Below, one piece after another: positions 17,727 through 26,238 of a stretch of DNA of 33,993 nt (position 1 is its first letter; every line of letters begins with the position of its first letter). The DNA comes from Eubacteriales Family XIII. Incertae Sedis bacterium (lineage in GTDB: Bacteria > Bacillota > Clostridia > Peptostreptococcales > Anaerovoracaceae): the NCBI GenBank assembly GCA_031264295.1, contig JAISED010000067.1:1-33993 (forward strand), in the 5' to 3' direction. Position numbers and translations under genes: made by a program. The notes below the pieces were generated by a model, which had not been told where the DNA came from, did no database searches, and worked only from the letters and a program-made list of their open reading frames with translations.

Positions 17727-18871
17727 AAAGAGCAGTATGCTTGATGCTGCTGGTATTGCTGTTAGCAGGATGTTCTGCTAACAGCAATACTACTTCGTTA
17801 TTAGAAGTAGAGTACCAGACAGTTCCCGTAAACGGCATTATTGAGAAAGTGGAAAGAAGTAAAAATCTCTATGAGTACATGTCCAAACCAAGTAGTCCTA
17901 TCGGTGTTGTGAATGACCATATTTATTACGACCAACTCTCTGATATGGGAAAGATGGACATCTTTGACTTAGCGAATTTCAGTTCTGATGAACCTATGCT
18001 AAATACTTTGTTTAGTACTGAAGACTACTCGATTTGGCTTGGTTCTGAGATAATCAATAATGCGATATATCTGCCTGCCATCAAGGACGGTAGCGCCTTC
18101 GCCCTTGATATTATAAAGGTTGGGTTGGATGGAAGCAGTGATATCATATATTCTGTGCCGAGCTCCATTGGCCTGCCTACTGTCTACTTTGTGGGTGAAC
18201 ACATTATTATAAGCACAACACATAATAATAAAACACGAATAGTGGACTACAATTCATCAAGCCTTGAATCTACGATAGTGAAAGAGACGAGCTATTTTAA
18301 GGCTAGTGACGGCAAAAGAACCGGCGAATTTATCCTTTATGGCGGTTCATTGGAGCCCTCTGGGTTTTATTATGAGTTAATCGAACTGGATAACGAGGAT
18401 TTGGAAGCTGCCGGGCAGTCCAACATTTTTTTCTATTCCTTTGATGATCACTCGGAAAGTTTAGTTCTGCAACCGGATGAGAAGAGTTTATTTGTAACCG
18501 GAGACGATGAATTTATTCTAATATCCGAATACGAACTTGAGAATCCCGCCAGAGTATCCGGTAAGCTCTACCACTTCTCTGATAAGCTTATTGAAGTGTC
18601 TGAAATCCCCGAGATCAGCCCCGGCTATGATCTGTTTGGTGCGAAGAAGATAAAGAACTACATTGTAGCCTTTAACCAGAAGGACATATTCTTCATTGAC
18701 ACATCAGCGCAGCGGTATTCTATTTACTCATACCGCAATGATACAAACTACAACGTTTATGACGATGATAACCCTAGGCACATATCCTCCGCTATACTTT
18801 CAGATGATATTATATATTATTTTGAATTCAGTAATACGAGCACGCAACTGGTCACGATATATCTCGCCTGA
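17720..18871 (+). CDS. Lipoprotein of unknown function, probably beta-propeller
   Basis: A 383-residue predicted lipoprotein: a short signal peptide with lipobox LLLAGC (Cys18) anchors it on the outer face of the membrane. I do not recognise the family. The body is rich in beta-strands with recurring patterns such as IIISTTHNNKTRIVDYNS and NYIVAFNQKDIFFIDTSA, the look of a propeller of YncE/DUF5050 type. That is inference. No catalytic motif is visible. Its ATG lies inside the last codons of the C39-like peptidase gene (7-base overlap), so the two are translationally coupled and probably act together at the cell surface. Composition is AT-rich like its partner. No T-tract terminator follows directly; the 86-bp inverted-repeat element lies 63 bases downstream. 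Confidence 0.75.
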   Translation: MVKRAVCLMLLVLLLAGCSANSNTTSLLEVEYQTVPVNGIIEKVERSKNLYEYMSKPSSPIGVVNDHIYYDQLSDMGKMDIFDLANFSSDEPMLNTLFSTEDYSIWLGSEIINNAIYLPAIKDGSAFALDIIKVGLDGSSDIIYSVPSSIGLPTVYFVGEHIIISTTHNNKTRIVDYNSSSLESTIVKETSYFKASDGKRTGEFILYGGSLEPSGFYYELIELDNEDLEAAGQSNIFFYSFDDHSESLVLQPDEKSLFVTGDDEFILISEYELENPARVSGKLYHFSDKLIEVSEIPEISPGYDLFGAKKIKNYIVAFNQKDIFFIDTSAQRYSIYSYRNDTNYNVYDDDNPRHISSAILSDDIIYYFEFSNTSTQLVTIYLA

Positions 18872-18934
18872 TCTCAGGGGATGATTGTCAACAAAGTAAG
18901 CGCAAGGCTGATGTTCACATGCCTCAGCTTCATT

Positions 18935-19020
18935 AGGGGGCTTCTAAAAACCTATCGTATGACTCCTGGCAAGGATTTTTTCGTCAGGCGCCGTTATGGG
19001 TGCTTTTTAGAAGTCCCCTT
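18935..19020. mobile_element. 86-bp MITE-like element with 17-bp inverted ends
   Basis: The ends AAGGGGACTTCTAAAAA are inverted: 18935-18950 on the plus strand (one mismatch, A missing at the tip) and 19004-19020 on the minus strand. Between them lie about 53 bases with an imperfect internal hairpin (CCTG...CAGG). It has no coding capacity. It sits between the convergent lipoprotein and GH43 genes. The same end sequence is found singly at 12588, 13691 and 30714. I see no clear target-site duplication. It could also act as a bidirectional terminator. Confidence 0.65.
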
Positions 19021-19055
19021 TATAACTTTTCATCAAAAAACACAAGCTGCCACTC

Positions 19056-19176
19056 TGCTCCAGCGTGATGTTCACCAGAACCGAAATCCACCAGCCTGCT
19101 ACGGCGTGACGTTCACCAAGACCGAATCCACCAGCCTGCTACGGTGTGACGTTCACCAAGACCGAATCCACCAGCC
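19056..19176. repeat. Three tandem 40-bp repeats covering the 3' end of the GH43 gene
   Basis: Copies lie at 19056-19096 (41 bp, degenerate), 19097-19136 and 19137-19176 (40 bp each, differing at one position). The third copy is the true end of the GH43 coding sequence (GLVDSVLVNVTP and stop, on the minus strand). The other two lie past the stop codon. The 40-base period is not a multiple of three, so the copies are out of frame with each other. Confidence 0.85.
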
Positions 19177-22100
19177 CGCTCCCGTCGATAGTTCTGATGC
19201 TGACGACGGCACTGCCCGCGCGAACCGGGGTGACGACCCCATTATGATCCACTCTGACGATGCCGGGATTCGAGGATACGAACTCATATCCGACGCCGTC
19301 AACGGAAAATTGCAGCTGCGCCGTGCTTCTCAGGCGCACATTCATACGAGCCGGAGAATCGATCTCCGCATATGTGGCTCTGCCGTCGAAGCTGAACCAG
19401 TCAAGCTCTACCCGTCCGGCGTTTGGCGCCGCGGTCAGTTCAACGTAGACCGCTTGCTTCCCTTCGGGGCTTGCCGGAACGCTGCCGATCACATCCTGCC
19501 ATTCGCCCTGCGTATCCGGCAGGTTGAGCACCGATATGACGTTTCCGTCCGGCGCGTCTTTGAAGGTCAGAACGGCGTTCCCGCCTGTCGTCCTAACGCT
19601 TGCCACAAGCGCGCCGACTTCGGCGTCGCCGAAGTCAACATAGCGATAGCCGAAGTATTGCGAGACAGCGTTGAAGTAGCCGTAGGCATACTGCTCGTAG
19701 CCCGTCGGCGACGTCGCGGCGGGTCTGGCCGCGAAGCGCAGATCATCCCTGCCTCCGGAGAGCATGAAAGCGCTTGCCGCTTGGATGCGTTCGCCCTGAG
19801 AGAAGGCGCCTTTAGGTCCGGAAGACGTCAGTTCCGCCTGAGCGATCAAGCCGTCCTCGCCGATGGTAATTTTTTCCATTTGGTACGATCTCGAACCTAC
19901 GCCTGGGGTGAGGCGATGGAAGCCCGCATAATACTCTCCGTTATAGTACTCTATCGAACCGTGAACATTGACATTTCTGAGCAGATCGTATGTGTCAACG
20001 ATCGTGCCGCCGTAAGTCCACTCACCGCCCGCGATGTCCGTCGTATAGAGGTAACTCAACCTGGACGGGGCTATCGCGCCGTCACGGGACGAAACATAGA
20101 TCAAATAATATATCCCGTTGAATTTCCGGAATGACGGTCCCTCGAAGGGGTGGAATCCGTCCGCGAACATGGCGTCGTTGACGTCTATCATGCTCCCGTC
20201 GATCACGGTCGTATATCCGGTTTCGGGATCTAGTTTCCCGTAGCGGAATCTTCCGCCGAATGGCATCGGACGTTCCTGCGACTCGTTGCCGGCGATGGCA
20301 AGCCACACAGTCCCATCATCGTCCACCAATGCGCCGGGATCGATATTTCCGATCTGCCCGCCCTGATATGTGATCTCTCTGGCGTTTTTAAACGGTCCGC
20401 TAGGAGAGTCACTGCTTGCGATGTAATATTTCCCGTCATAATCCGTGCCGCAGGACAGCAGATAATACTTTTCGGTCGCTGGATCATAGAAGCAGTCCGG
20501 CGCCCAGAGCGCAGACACGGCTTCATTGCCGGGAGGGAGATCATCGAGTGAGAACGATGTGCCGGCGTCGACCCAATGAATCAGATCCGTCGAATAGATC
20601 GAATGATAGCTCTCGGAACATGAACCCGAGCCATAGGGATCCTTCGAACCGTATACATACATGACTCCGTTGAAATTGTGGGGTTCTCCGTCAGGGATAA
20701 ACAGCCTCCAAGACGGCGGCAAAACCGGGTTCTGCCCCTCGTATCCGACAGATACGATGCATGTCAGCTGATAGGCGCCTGTGTCCGCCGTAATAGTAGC
20801 GTCGCCCTTGCCGACGGCGGTTATGACAATGCTTCCGTCCGCAGTTACAACGGCGCCTCCGCCACCGACTCCATCGGCAACTACAACAGCGCCTCCGCCA
20901 CCGACTCCGCCATCAACTCCGTCGGCAGTTAAGACGGCGCTTCCGCCATCAGTTACAACGGCGCTTCCGCCGCTTCCTGTTATTATCGCCACTGACTCAT
21001 CGCTGGAACTCCATGTCACATCACCTTCATAGCCCGACACAATAAGCCGGGTTTCCTCGCCGATCTCCGTCATGAATGCGACCATATTCAGGCGTGGCGC
21101 GTTAGGATCCGTCTTCGGACGGCTGTTTATGCTGAACTGGTCGAAATCCACACGTCCGGATTCCGGCACTGTTCTAAGCCGTACATAAACATCCTGGGTG
21201 AACCAGACGAATCCTGTTATATCTGTAGATATTTCGCGCCATTCATTTCCCGTGTTCGGCAGCGCGAAAGATGCAAACGCCGCGCCGTCGGGACTGGTGC
21301 TCAACTCGACGACTGCTCCCGGCGCTGTCGTCTTCACATTCAGATAAGCCATCCGGGCGCTGAATCCGAGATTCACCGAACTAAAGCCGAAATACTGCCC
21401 CTCAGCATTGAAATAGCCGTAGGCGTACTGCTCGTATCCCGTAGGCGACGCCGCTGCGGGTCTTGACGTAAAGCGCCTGTCATTCCTGCCGCCCGAGAGG
21501 ACGCAGGCGCTTGCCGCCTTGATGTCCTCATTCAAGGTGAACGAACCCTTCGCCCCGGAAGACGTCACCTTCGCCTGACTGAACTTGCCATCCGAACCCA
21601 GGCTTATCTTCTCCAGTACAAACGATCTGGAACCCACGCCCGGCGTGAGCCTGTGGTACGATATATAATATTCTCCGTTGAAATACTCTATCGAACCATG
21701 TACATTCACATTTGCAAGCAGATCATAGGTGTCGATAAGCGTGCCGCCGTACTGCCACTCATTCTTGCTGATATCAGTGCTGTAGAGGTAGCTCATCCTT
21801 GAAGGCGCTATCGCCCCGTCGCGGGACGAGACATAGATCAGATAATATATGTCGTTGAATTTCCTGAGTGAGGGGCCTTCAAATGGGTGGAAACCGTCCG
21901 CGATCATACTGTCATGTACGTCGATCACGCTGCCGTCAATGACGGTTGAATAGTTGGTTTCAGGGTCGAGTTTACCATAACGGAACCTGCCGCCGAAGGG
22001 CATGGGGCGTTCCTGCGCCTCAGTTCCCGCTATAGCCAGCCACATGGTTCCGTCGTCGTCAACCAAAACGCCCGGATCGATGTTGCCTATCCTCTCGCCC

Positions 22101-22783
22101 TTGTACGTTATCTCCCTCGCGTTTGTGAACGGTCCGGTCGGAACATCGCTTTCCGCGATGAAATACTTCCCGTCCTGATCCCTGCCGCATGAAAACAGAT
22201 AGTATTTCTCCGTCGCGGGATTATACACACAGTCCGGCGCCCACAGTCTCGTCATATTCCCATTGCCCGCCGGCAAATCCCTGACGCTGAACGACTCGCC
22301 CGCATCGGTCCAGTGAACCAGATCGCTGCTGTAGATAACATGATAACTGTCCGAACATGAACCCTGCCCGTACGTGTCTTTCGAACCGTAAATGTACATG
22401 ACTCCGTTGAAATTGCGCGGTTCTCCGTCCGGAATGAACAGTCGCCACGATGGCGGCAATACCGGATTCATGCCCTTGTAAGCCACTGAGACTATGCACG
22501 ACAGCGTCGCGTCTTCAGTCTCCAATGTGATAGTGGCGTCGCCCTTCCCCACGGCGGTTACCAGCCCGTCCGCTACCGTCGCCACAGAATCGTCACTGCT
22601 TTTCCAGGTCGTATCGCCGTCGTAACCCGTCACAAATAGTTGGGTTTCCTCGCCGATTTCCGTCATAAACGCTACAGCGTTCAATCGCGGCGTATCGCCG
22701 TCAGCCCCGTAGACCGTGCTCGCACACAGACACAGCATAGATACAGCCAGAACGAAAATTGGAAATAACCGTTTGATTTTCAA
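19139..22783 (-). CDS. Secreted double-GH43 enzyme with three Ig-like domains
   Basis: A 1214-residue exported protein built as a tandem duplication. The signal peptide is residues 1-26 (cleavage near VYG-AD). Unit 1: Ig-like (about 30-103), GH43 (115-395), beta-sandwich (430-555). Unit 2: Ig-like (565-682), GH43 (693-975), beta-sandwich (1010-1135). A third Ig-like domain ends it (1140-1214). Both catalytic domains look intact: Asp119/Asp698 (FIPDGEP), Asp236/Asp816 (NIDPG) and Glu302/Glu881 (HPFEGPS), with WAPD and HGS motifs. Residues about 603-650 are a Gly/Val/Asp repeat inside the second Ig domain. It probably trims arabinan- or xylan-type chains outside the cell. The start is TTG with a strong AAGGAGG. 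It follows the helical-repeat gene by 32 bases on the same strand, so it may be co-transcribed. Confidence 0.9.
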   Translation of the reverse strand: MKIKRLFPIFVLAVSMLCLCASTVYGADGDTPRLNAVAFMTEIGEETQLFVTGYDGDTTWKSSDDSVATVADGLVTAVGKGDATITLETEDATLSCIVSVAYKGMNPVLPPSWRLFIPDGEPRNFNGVMYIYGSKDTYGQGSCSDSYHVIYSSDLVHWTDAGESFSVRDLPAGNGNMTRLWAPDCVYNPATEKYYLFSCGRDQDGKYFIAESDVPTGPFTNAREITYKGERIGNIDPGVLVDDDGTMWLAIAGTEAQERPMPFGGRFRYGKLDPETNYSTVIDGSVIDVHDSMIADGFHPFEGPSLRKFNDIYYLIYVSSRDGAIAPSRMSYLYSTDISKNEWQYGGTLIDTYDLLANVNVHGSIEYFNGEYYISYHRLTPGVGSRSFVLEKISLGSDGKFSQAKVTSSGAKGSFTLNEDIKAASACVLSGGRNDRRFTSRPAAASPTGYEQYAYGYFNAEGQYFGFSSVNLGFSARMAYLNVKTTAPGAVVELSTSPDGAAFASFALPNTGNEWREISTDITGFVWFTQDVYVRLRTVPESGRVDFDQFSINSRPKTDPNAPRLNMVAFMTEIGEETRLIVSGYEGDVTWSSSDESVAIITGSGGSAVVTDGGSAVLTADGVDGGVGGGGAVVVADGVGGGGAVVTADGSIVITAVGKGDATITADTGAYQLTCIVSVGYEGQNPVLPPSWRLFIPDGEPHNFNGVMYVYGSKDPYGSGSCSESYHSIYSTDLIHWVDAGTSFSLDDLPPGNEAVSALWAPDCFYDPATEKYYLLSCGTDYDGKYYIASSDSPSGPFKNAREITYQGGQIGNIDPGALVDDDGTVWLAIAGNESQERPMPFGGRFRYGKLDPETGYTTVIDGSMIDVNDAMFADGFHPFEGPSFRKFNGIYYLIYVSSRDGAIAPSRLSYLYTTDIAGGEWTYGGTIVDTYDLLRNVNVHGSIEYYNGEYYAGFHRLTPGVGSRSYQMEKITIGEDGLIAQAELTSSGPKGAFSQGERIQAASAFMLSGGRDDLRFAARPAATSPTGYEQYAYGYFNAVSQYFGYRYVDFGDAEVGALVASVRTTGGNAVLTFKDAPDGNVISVLNLPDTQGEWQDVIGSVPASPEGKQAVYVELTAAPNAGRVELDWFSFDGRATYAEIDSPARMNVRLRSTAQLQFSVDGVGYEFVSSNPGIVRVDHNGVVTPVRAGSAVVSIRTIDGSGLVDSVLVNVTP
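20835..20978 (-). repeat. In-frame coding minisatellite in the second Ig domain
   Basis: Imperfect G-rich repeats encode runs such as GGSAVLTADG and GGGGAVVTADG. Compared with the first Ig domain (VATVADGLVTAVGKGD), the strand-turn ADG-x-V appears copied several times, adding about 48 residues while leaving the frame and the following TAVGKGDATIT intact. Confidence 0.8.
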
Positions 22784-22815
22784 AGTGCACCTCCTTCTTC
22801 ATCTACAACATATTA

Positions 22816-25800
22816 CTATTCACCATTACGTTGATCTAAAGGTTGCTGTAGCCATAACAGGCTCTGAGCCTTTACCCCTGCCGCGCTTTTGGCGGCCAAA
22901 GCGGCGATTTCGGATAATCCCACCCACTCGGCATCTCCTGCGGGTATGAGTCCCCGCCGGGCGGCCTCCGCTAAATATGGCGCATACCGCAGGACAGTAT
23001 CCAGCACGCGGTTGACCCAAGCAGGCGCTTTATTCCCGGCTGCAATCAATGCACCCGCAGCATGCACACTTTCCGTGAGAATAGGCCACATTACAGGAAG
23101 CAGTTCTATTTCTTTTTCGAGCGCGCGGATCAGCTTGGCAGGACTGATAACAGGGCTTTGCAGCAATGTTTGCGCGGCTCTGCGAACGACGCGCGCATCA
23201 ATCTGCCTGTCCTCTATGAATTGCTTCAGCAGCCTGGGAGCGAAGTAGACTGCATCTCCATCCTGCGCCAGTAAGCCTATGATCACCGTCAGCAGGGAAA
23301 GCGGCAGCGGCGGACAGGAAATCCCCCGCAACGGTCCGTCCTTGCCGTCAACCCAGTTACGGTTTTCACTGATCGCCATCGTGTTTTTCTCCTCGTCCCA
23401 ATGCAACCAAACCTGCTTCTCCCTGTCATTATCAAACTCAACCGCACCGGGAACAGCCGCATAAGCCTGACATTGCCCCTCGTGTTCCAAATCGTAATAC
23501 CAGCTTTTCACCACATGAAAGATCCGATCGGATATGCCCGGCCATGTTAATGTAAAGAGAAGCAGCTTTTTCGAGCTTCCCTGATACATTACATTCACAG
23601 CGACAGCCGCGCCGTCATCGATGAGAGCAGCCTCTCTTCCGCCCGTCGGCCACAGTTCTTCAAACGGCGTATCCGGCGCCGGCGCGGAGGGCTTTTCTGT
23701 GACGGGCGGAGTCTCCACATGCGGCAGCGCACAGACGGCCTTTCGCGCCGCCGAAACCGCGCGGGACGAACCGCCGCGCTCCGCCAGTGCGCGAAGCCCC
23801 GGTAAATACAGCGCGGATTTCTCCGCCCTGCCCTGTTCTGCGGCAGCTATGACCTCCGGTAAAAACTCAGCGGCAAGCTCCGCCAACTCAGCGGCGCCCG
23901 CAATCAAACGCGGGGCGTTCAGCGCCGCGTCGATGAGCGCGTCCACTACCGGCCAGACCACCGCAAGCAATCCGTCGCGCGCGATAATCTCCAATGCCGC
24001 CGCAAGCGCCGCCAGATTGGTCGGCGGTTTGGAACTCCAGTCAATCAGCCGAACGTCAGCCGCGCCCGGACGCAGCAGCCCGCGTTCCCAAGCCTCAGTC
24101 ACCGCCAGCATGGAATCCTCAGCCGCGTCCGGATCGGAGGAACGCTGCGCCGCCAAAAGGTTGATCGCCGCACCGGGCGGCAAGGGCTTCCTTCGCCGGG
24201 CGATTTGGCGCAAAACCAATCCCTTTTCGTGATACACTTCCCCGTAGTTCCACCGTATGTCGTATAAGGCCGCGTCCCCAAAACATGGCAAGACCGAAAA
24301 ACGCTCCGACGGATAGGCGGAAAGCCGCGACGGGAAATCACACAGTGACTCCGGCGTAGGAATACGCATGACACTGCCCCAATATCCATTATCGCTCAAA
24401 TCCAAAGGCGGCTCCTTGATCGGATCGTTCAAGTATGTCAGCACAGCTTCCCCCGCGGAGACGGGCATTTTTTCTCCCGATTGCAGCAGGATGGGGACAT
24501 CAAGCCTTTCCAGCTCAAGGCGAGCCTCTTCAGTCGCCGTCGTCAAATCCAGCCTTGTCAATGCAAGGAACAGATCCGCCTCCAAAACATCCGCCTTCGC
24601 TCCGTGGTAGAGTGCAAGCCTTGAGCTTAGTTCGGGAACGCTAACGCTCAGATCAACGCTGACGGGGGTGGAAAGCAAGCAAGGCATCTGACCCAAATTC
24701 AAAGCGACCACGTAGTCCCGCGCCGTCAAAGGATGTTGGATAAACGTTTGCATGTCGTTGTTTTCTCCATCCTTATCAAATCCGTAGCGCGGCTCCTCAC
24801 CCTTTGCCCAACATCCGACGAAATAGAGCAAGGGATCCTCATGTCGCAGTCCGCGCAGGCTCATGCGCGCCGCTTCGGGGTTTTGACGCGCCACAGCGTT
24901 TGCCACAGCTAAAAACTGCTCGGCGGTCACATCATGCACCACCGCCGCCTGACCGACAAGTTGCGCGGTCAGGGCGGTCAGCGCTTCGGGCGAGGCTTCT
25001 CCTGTTTCAAACGGCGGCATATGCCATACCTCCGGCGTATGCCGCCAAAGACCCTGAATTTCAGCCATTTCCTCTGGCAAATCCATGTGTATATTCCACT
25101 GTTCCATAAGCCGCCCCGCCAGCTGAGAAAGTTTTTTGTCTTTATCATTCGATAACATGGCGAGCCAAACCGACAAAGCTTCCGCGTTCTTCGGGCATGA
25201 ACGCTCAAGGGCGGCCTTTAACACCAGTTGTCTTGCCTTGTTTACCCCGGTGGAAAAAGCGGCCGTTATGACCTCGGTGAGCAGTTCCTCCTCTGTGTTA
25301 GCGATCAGCACCGGCGCCAGGCGCGTAACAACGGCGGTATCTCCGGTGGCAAGCAGGGGGATCAGCGACTGCACGCGGGCGCAGAACTCCGCGTCGGTGA
25401 CGCCAAGCTCGTCCAAAATGCGCAGCCACACCTTGCGATCGCCGGGGCGCACAGCCGCATCCAGCGCAAAAAACGCCAAATCCACAGCTTCCTCACGATC
25501 GATAAATCCGCGCTTCACTCCTTCCGGAAATACAGCGCCGAATGGGCCGGTTGCCGCTGCGCCCACAGCTACGCCGGTTTGTATGTGTTCAATGAAGCGT
25601 TTTTCAATCAGTTCAAGTCCCGGCAGATCCGTCTCTTTATGAAATGTTTCCGCTTTCAGCCCCATAGCTGCGGCCGCGTATACAGACCAGTCCTTCATAT
25701 ATCCTATCGTTTGCGGAATCTCCAACGACATTTTGTCAACAAGCAACACTGCCGTACTGCCGAAGACTGACGCGGAATGCTCCCACGACCTCAGGCCGGA

Positions 25801-26160
25801 AACGCAGGCGTAACGGATAAAATCGGAGGCAAACTTCTCGCCCCGCTCGGCAATGATTCTCACAAACAGTTCATTGTTCTCACGACGCAGAACGCTGACC
25901 GCTCTCTGCGCGTCCACGCCGACACGGACGGCAAACAGCGCAAGCTTGCCCTCGTCCACGCCCACAAAGCTGCGCCAACCGTAGGTGTTTTCGTCCAGTT
26001 TCGCGAATTCACCCCATTTACCGCTCTTTAAACCGGCAAGAGCCTTGCGTTTTTGCTCCGGACTTCCGAGGGACAGTTGTAAAACATTTTCAGGCGTGAC
26101 CTCTTCCCAGCCCAGTTCTTTAAAAATATCGACAGCTTCCTGCAATTTTAGATTATCCAT
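22816..26160 (-). CDS. Large helical-repeat-like protein, partner of the SWIM protein
   Basis: A 1114-residue cytoplasmic protein without signal peptide or membrane segments. It is rich in Leu/Ala helices in pairs (ALDAAVRPGDRKVWLRILDELG, split by short turns), suggesting HEAT/ARM-like solenoid structure, and it ends with a more beta-like part (WPGISDRIFHVVKSWYYDLE). I see no enzyme motif. Large proteins of this kind are known next to SWIM zinc-finger proteins, usually with a MoxR ATPase and a VWA protein (compare the E. coli yehLMPQ cluster); those two are not present here. I place the start at the ATG at 26160 (MDNLKLQEAVDIF). An upstream in-frame GTG at 26193 has no ribosome binding site. 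It lies 78 bases after the SWIM gene on the same strand. Confidence 0.65.
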   Translation of the reverse strand: MDNLKLQEAVDIFKELGWEEVTPENVLQLSLGSPEQKRKALAGLKSGKWGEFAKLDENTYGWRSFVGVDEGKLALFAVRVGVDAQRAVSVLRRENNELFVRIIAERGEKFASDFIRYACVSGLRSWEHSASVFGSTAVLLVDKMSLEIPQTIGYMKDWSVYAAAAMGLKAETFHKETDLPGLELIEKRFIEHIQTGVAVGAAATGPFGAVFPEGVKRGFIDREEAVDLAFFALDAAVRPGDRKVWLRILDELGVTDAEFCARVQSLIPLLATGDTAVVTRLAPVLIANTEEELLTEVITAAFSTGVNKARQLVLKAALERSCPKNAEALSVWLAMLSNDKDKKLSQLAGRLMEQWNIHMDLPEEMAEIQGLWRHTPEVWHMPPFETGEASPEALTALTAQLVGQAAVVHDVTAEQFLAVANAVARQNPEAARMSLRGLRHEDPLLYFVGCWAKGEEPRYGFDKDGENNDMQTFIQHPLTARDYVVALNLGQMPCLLSTPVSVDLSVSVPELSSRLALYHGAKADVLEADLFLALTRLDLTTATEEARLELERLDVPILLQSGEKMPVSAGEAVLTYLNDPIKEPPLDLSDNGYWGSVMRIPTPESLCDFPSRLSAYPSERFSVLPCFGDAALYDIRWNYGEVYHEKGLVLRQIARRRKPLPPGAAINLLAAQRSSDPDAAEDSMLAVTEAWERGLLRPGAADVRLIDWSSKPPTNLAALAAALEIIARDGLLAVVWPVVDALIDAALNAPRLIAGAAELAELAAEFLPEVIAAAEQGRAEKSALYLPGLRALAERGGSSRAVSAARKAVCALPHVETPPVTEKPSAPAPDTPFEELWPTGGREAALIDDGAAVAVNVMYQGSSKKLLLFTLTWPGISDRIFHVVKSWYYDLEHEGQCQAYAAVPGAVEFDNDREKQVWLHWDEEKNTMAISENRNWVDGKDGPLRGISCPPLPLSLLTVIIGLLAQDGDAVYFAPRLLKQFIEDRQIDARVVRRAAQTLLQSPVISPAKLIRALEKEIELLPVMWPILTESVHAAGALIAAGNKAPAWVNRVLDTVLRYAPYLAEAARRGLIPAGDAEWVGLSEIAALAAKSAAGVKAQSLLWLQQPLDQRNGE

Positions 26161-26238
26161 AATTAACCCCACTTCGCCGCGTTGCAGCAACACAAATTTA
26201 AATCTACGATTTTATTTTCATATTTAGGGGGTTCAGTA

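Noticed and set aside
19056..19176. CRISPR array
   Set aside because: The repeats are directly adjacent without spacers and derive from the 3' end of the GH43 gene.
18881..20134. 417-codon open frame on the plus strand
   Set aside because: It lies opposite the long GH43 gene, has no family resemblance and an Arg/Ala-rich composition typical of antisense shadows in GC-rich genes.
23621..25770. Long plus-strand Ser/Ala-rich frames opposite the helical-repeat gene
   Set aside because: Low-complexity composition arises from the complementary Leu/Ala-rich coding strand; no ribosome binding sites or motifs.
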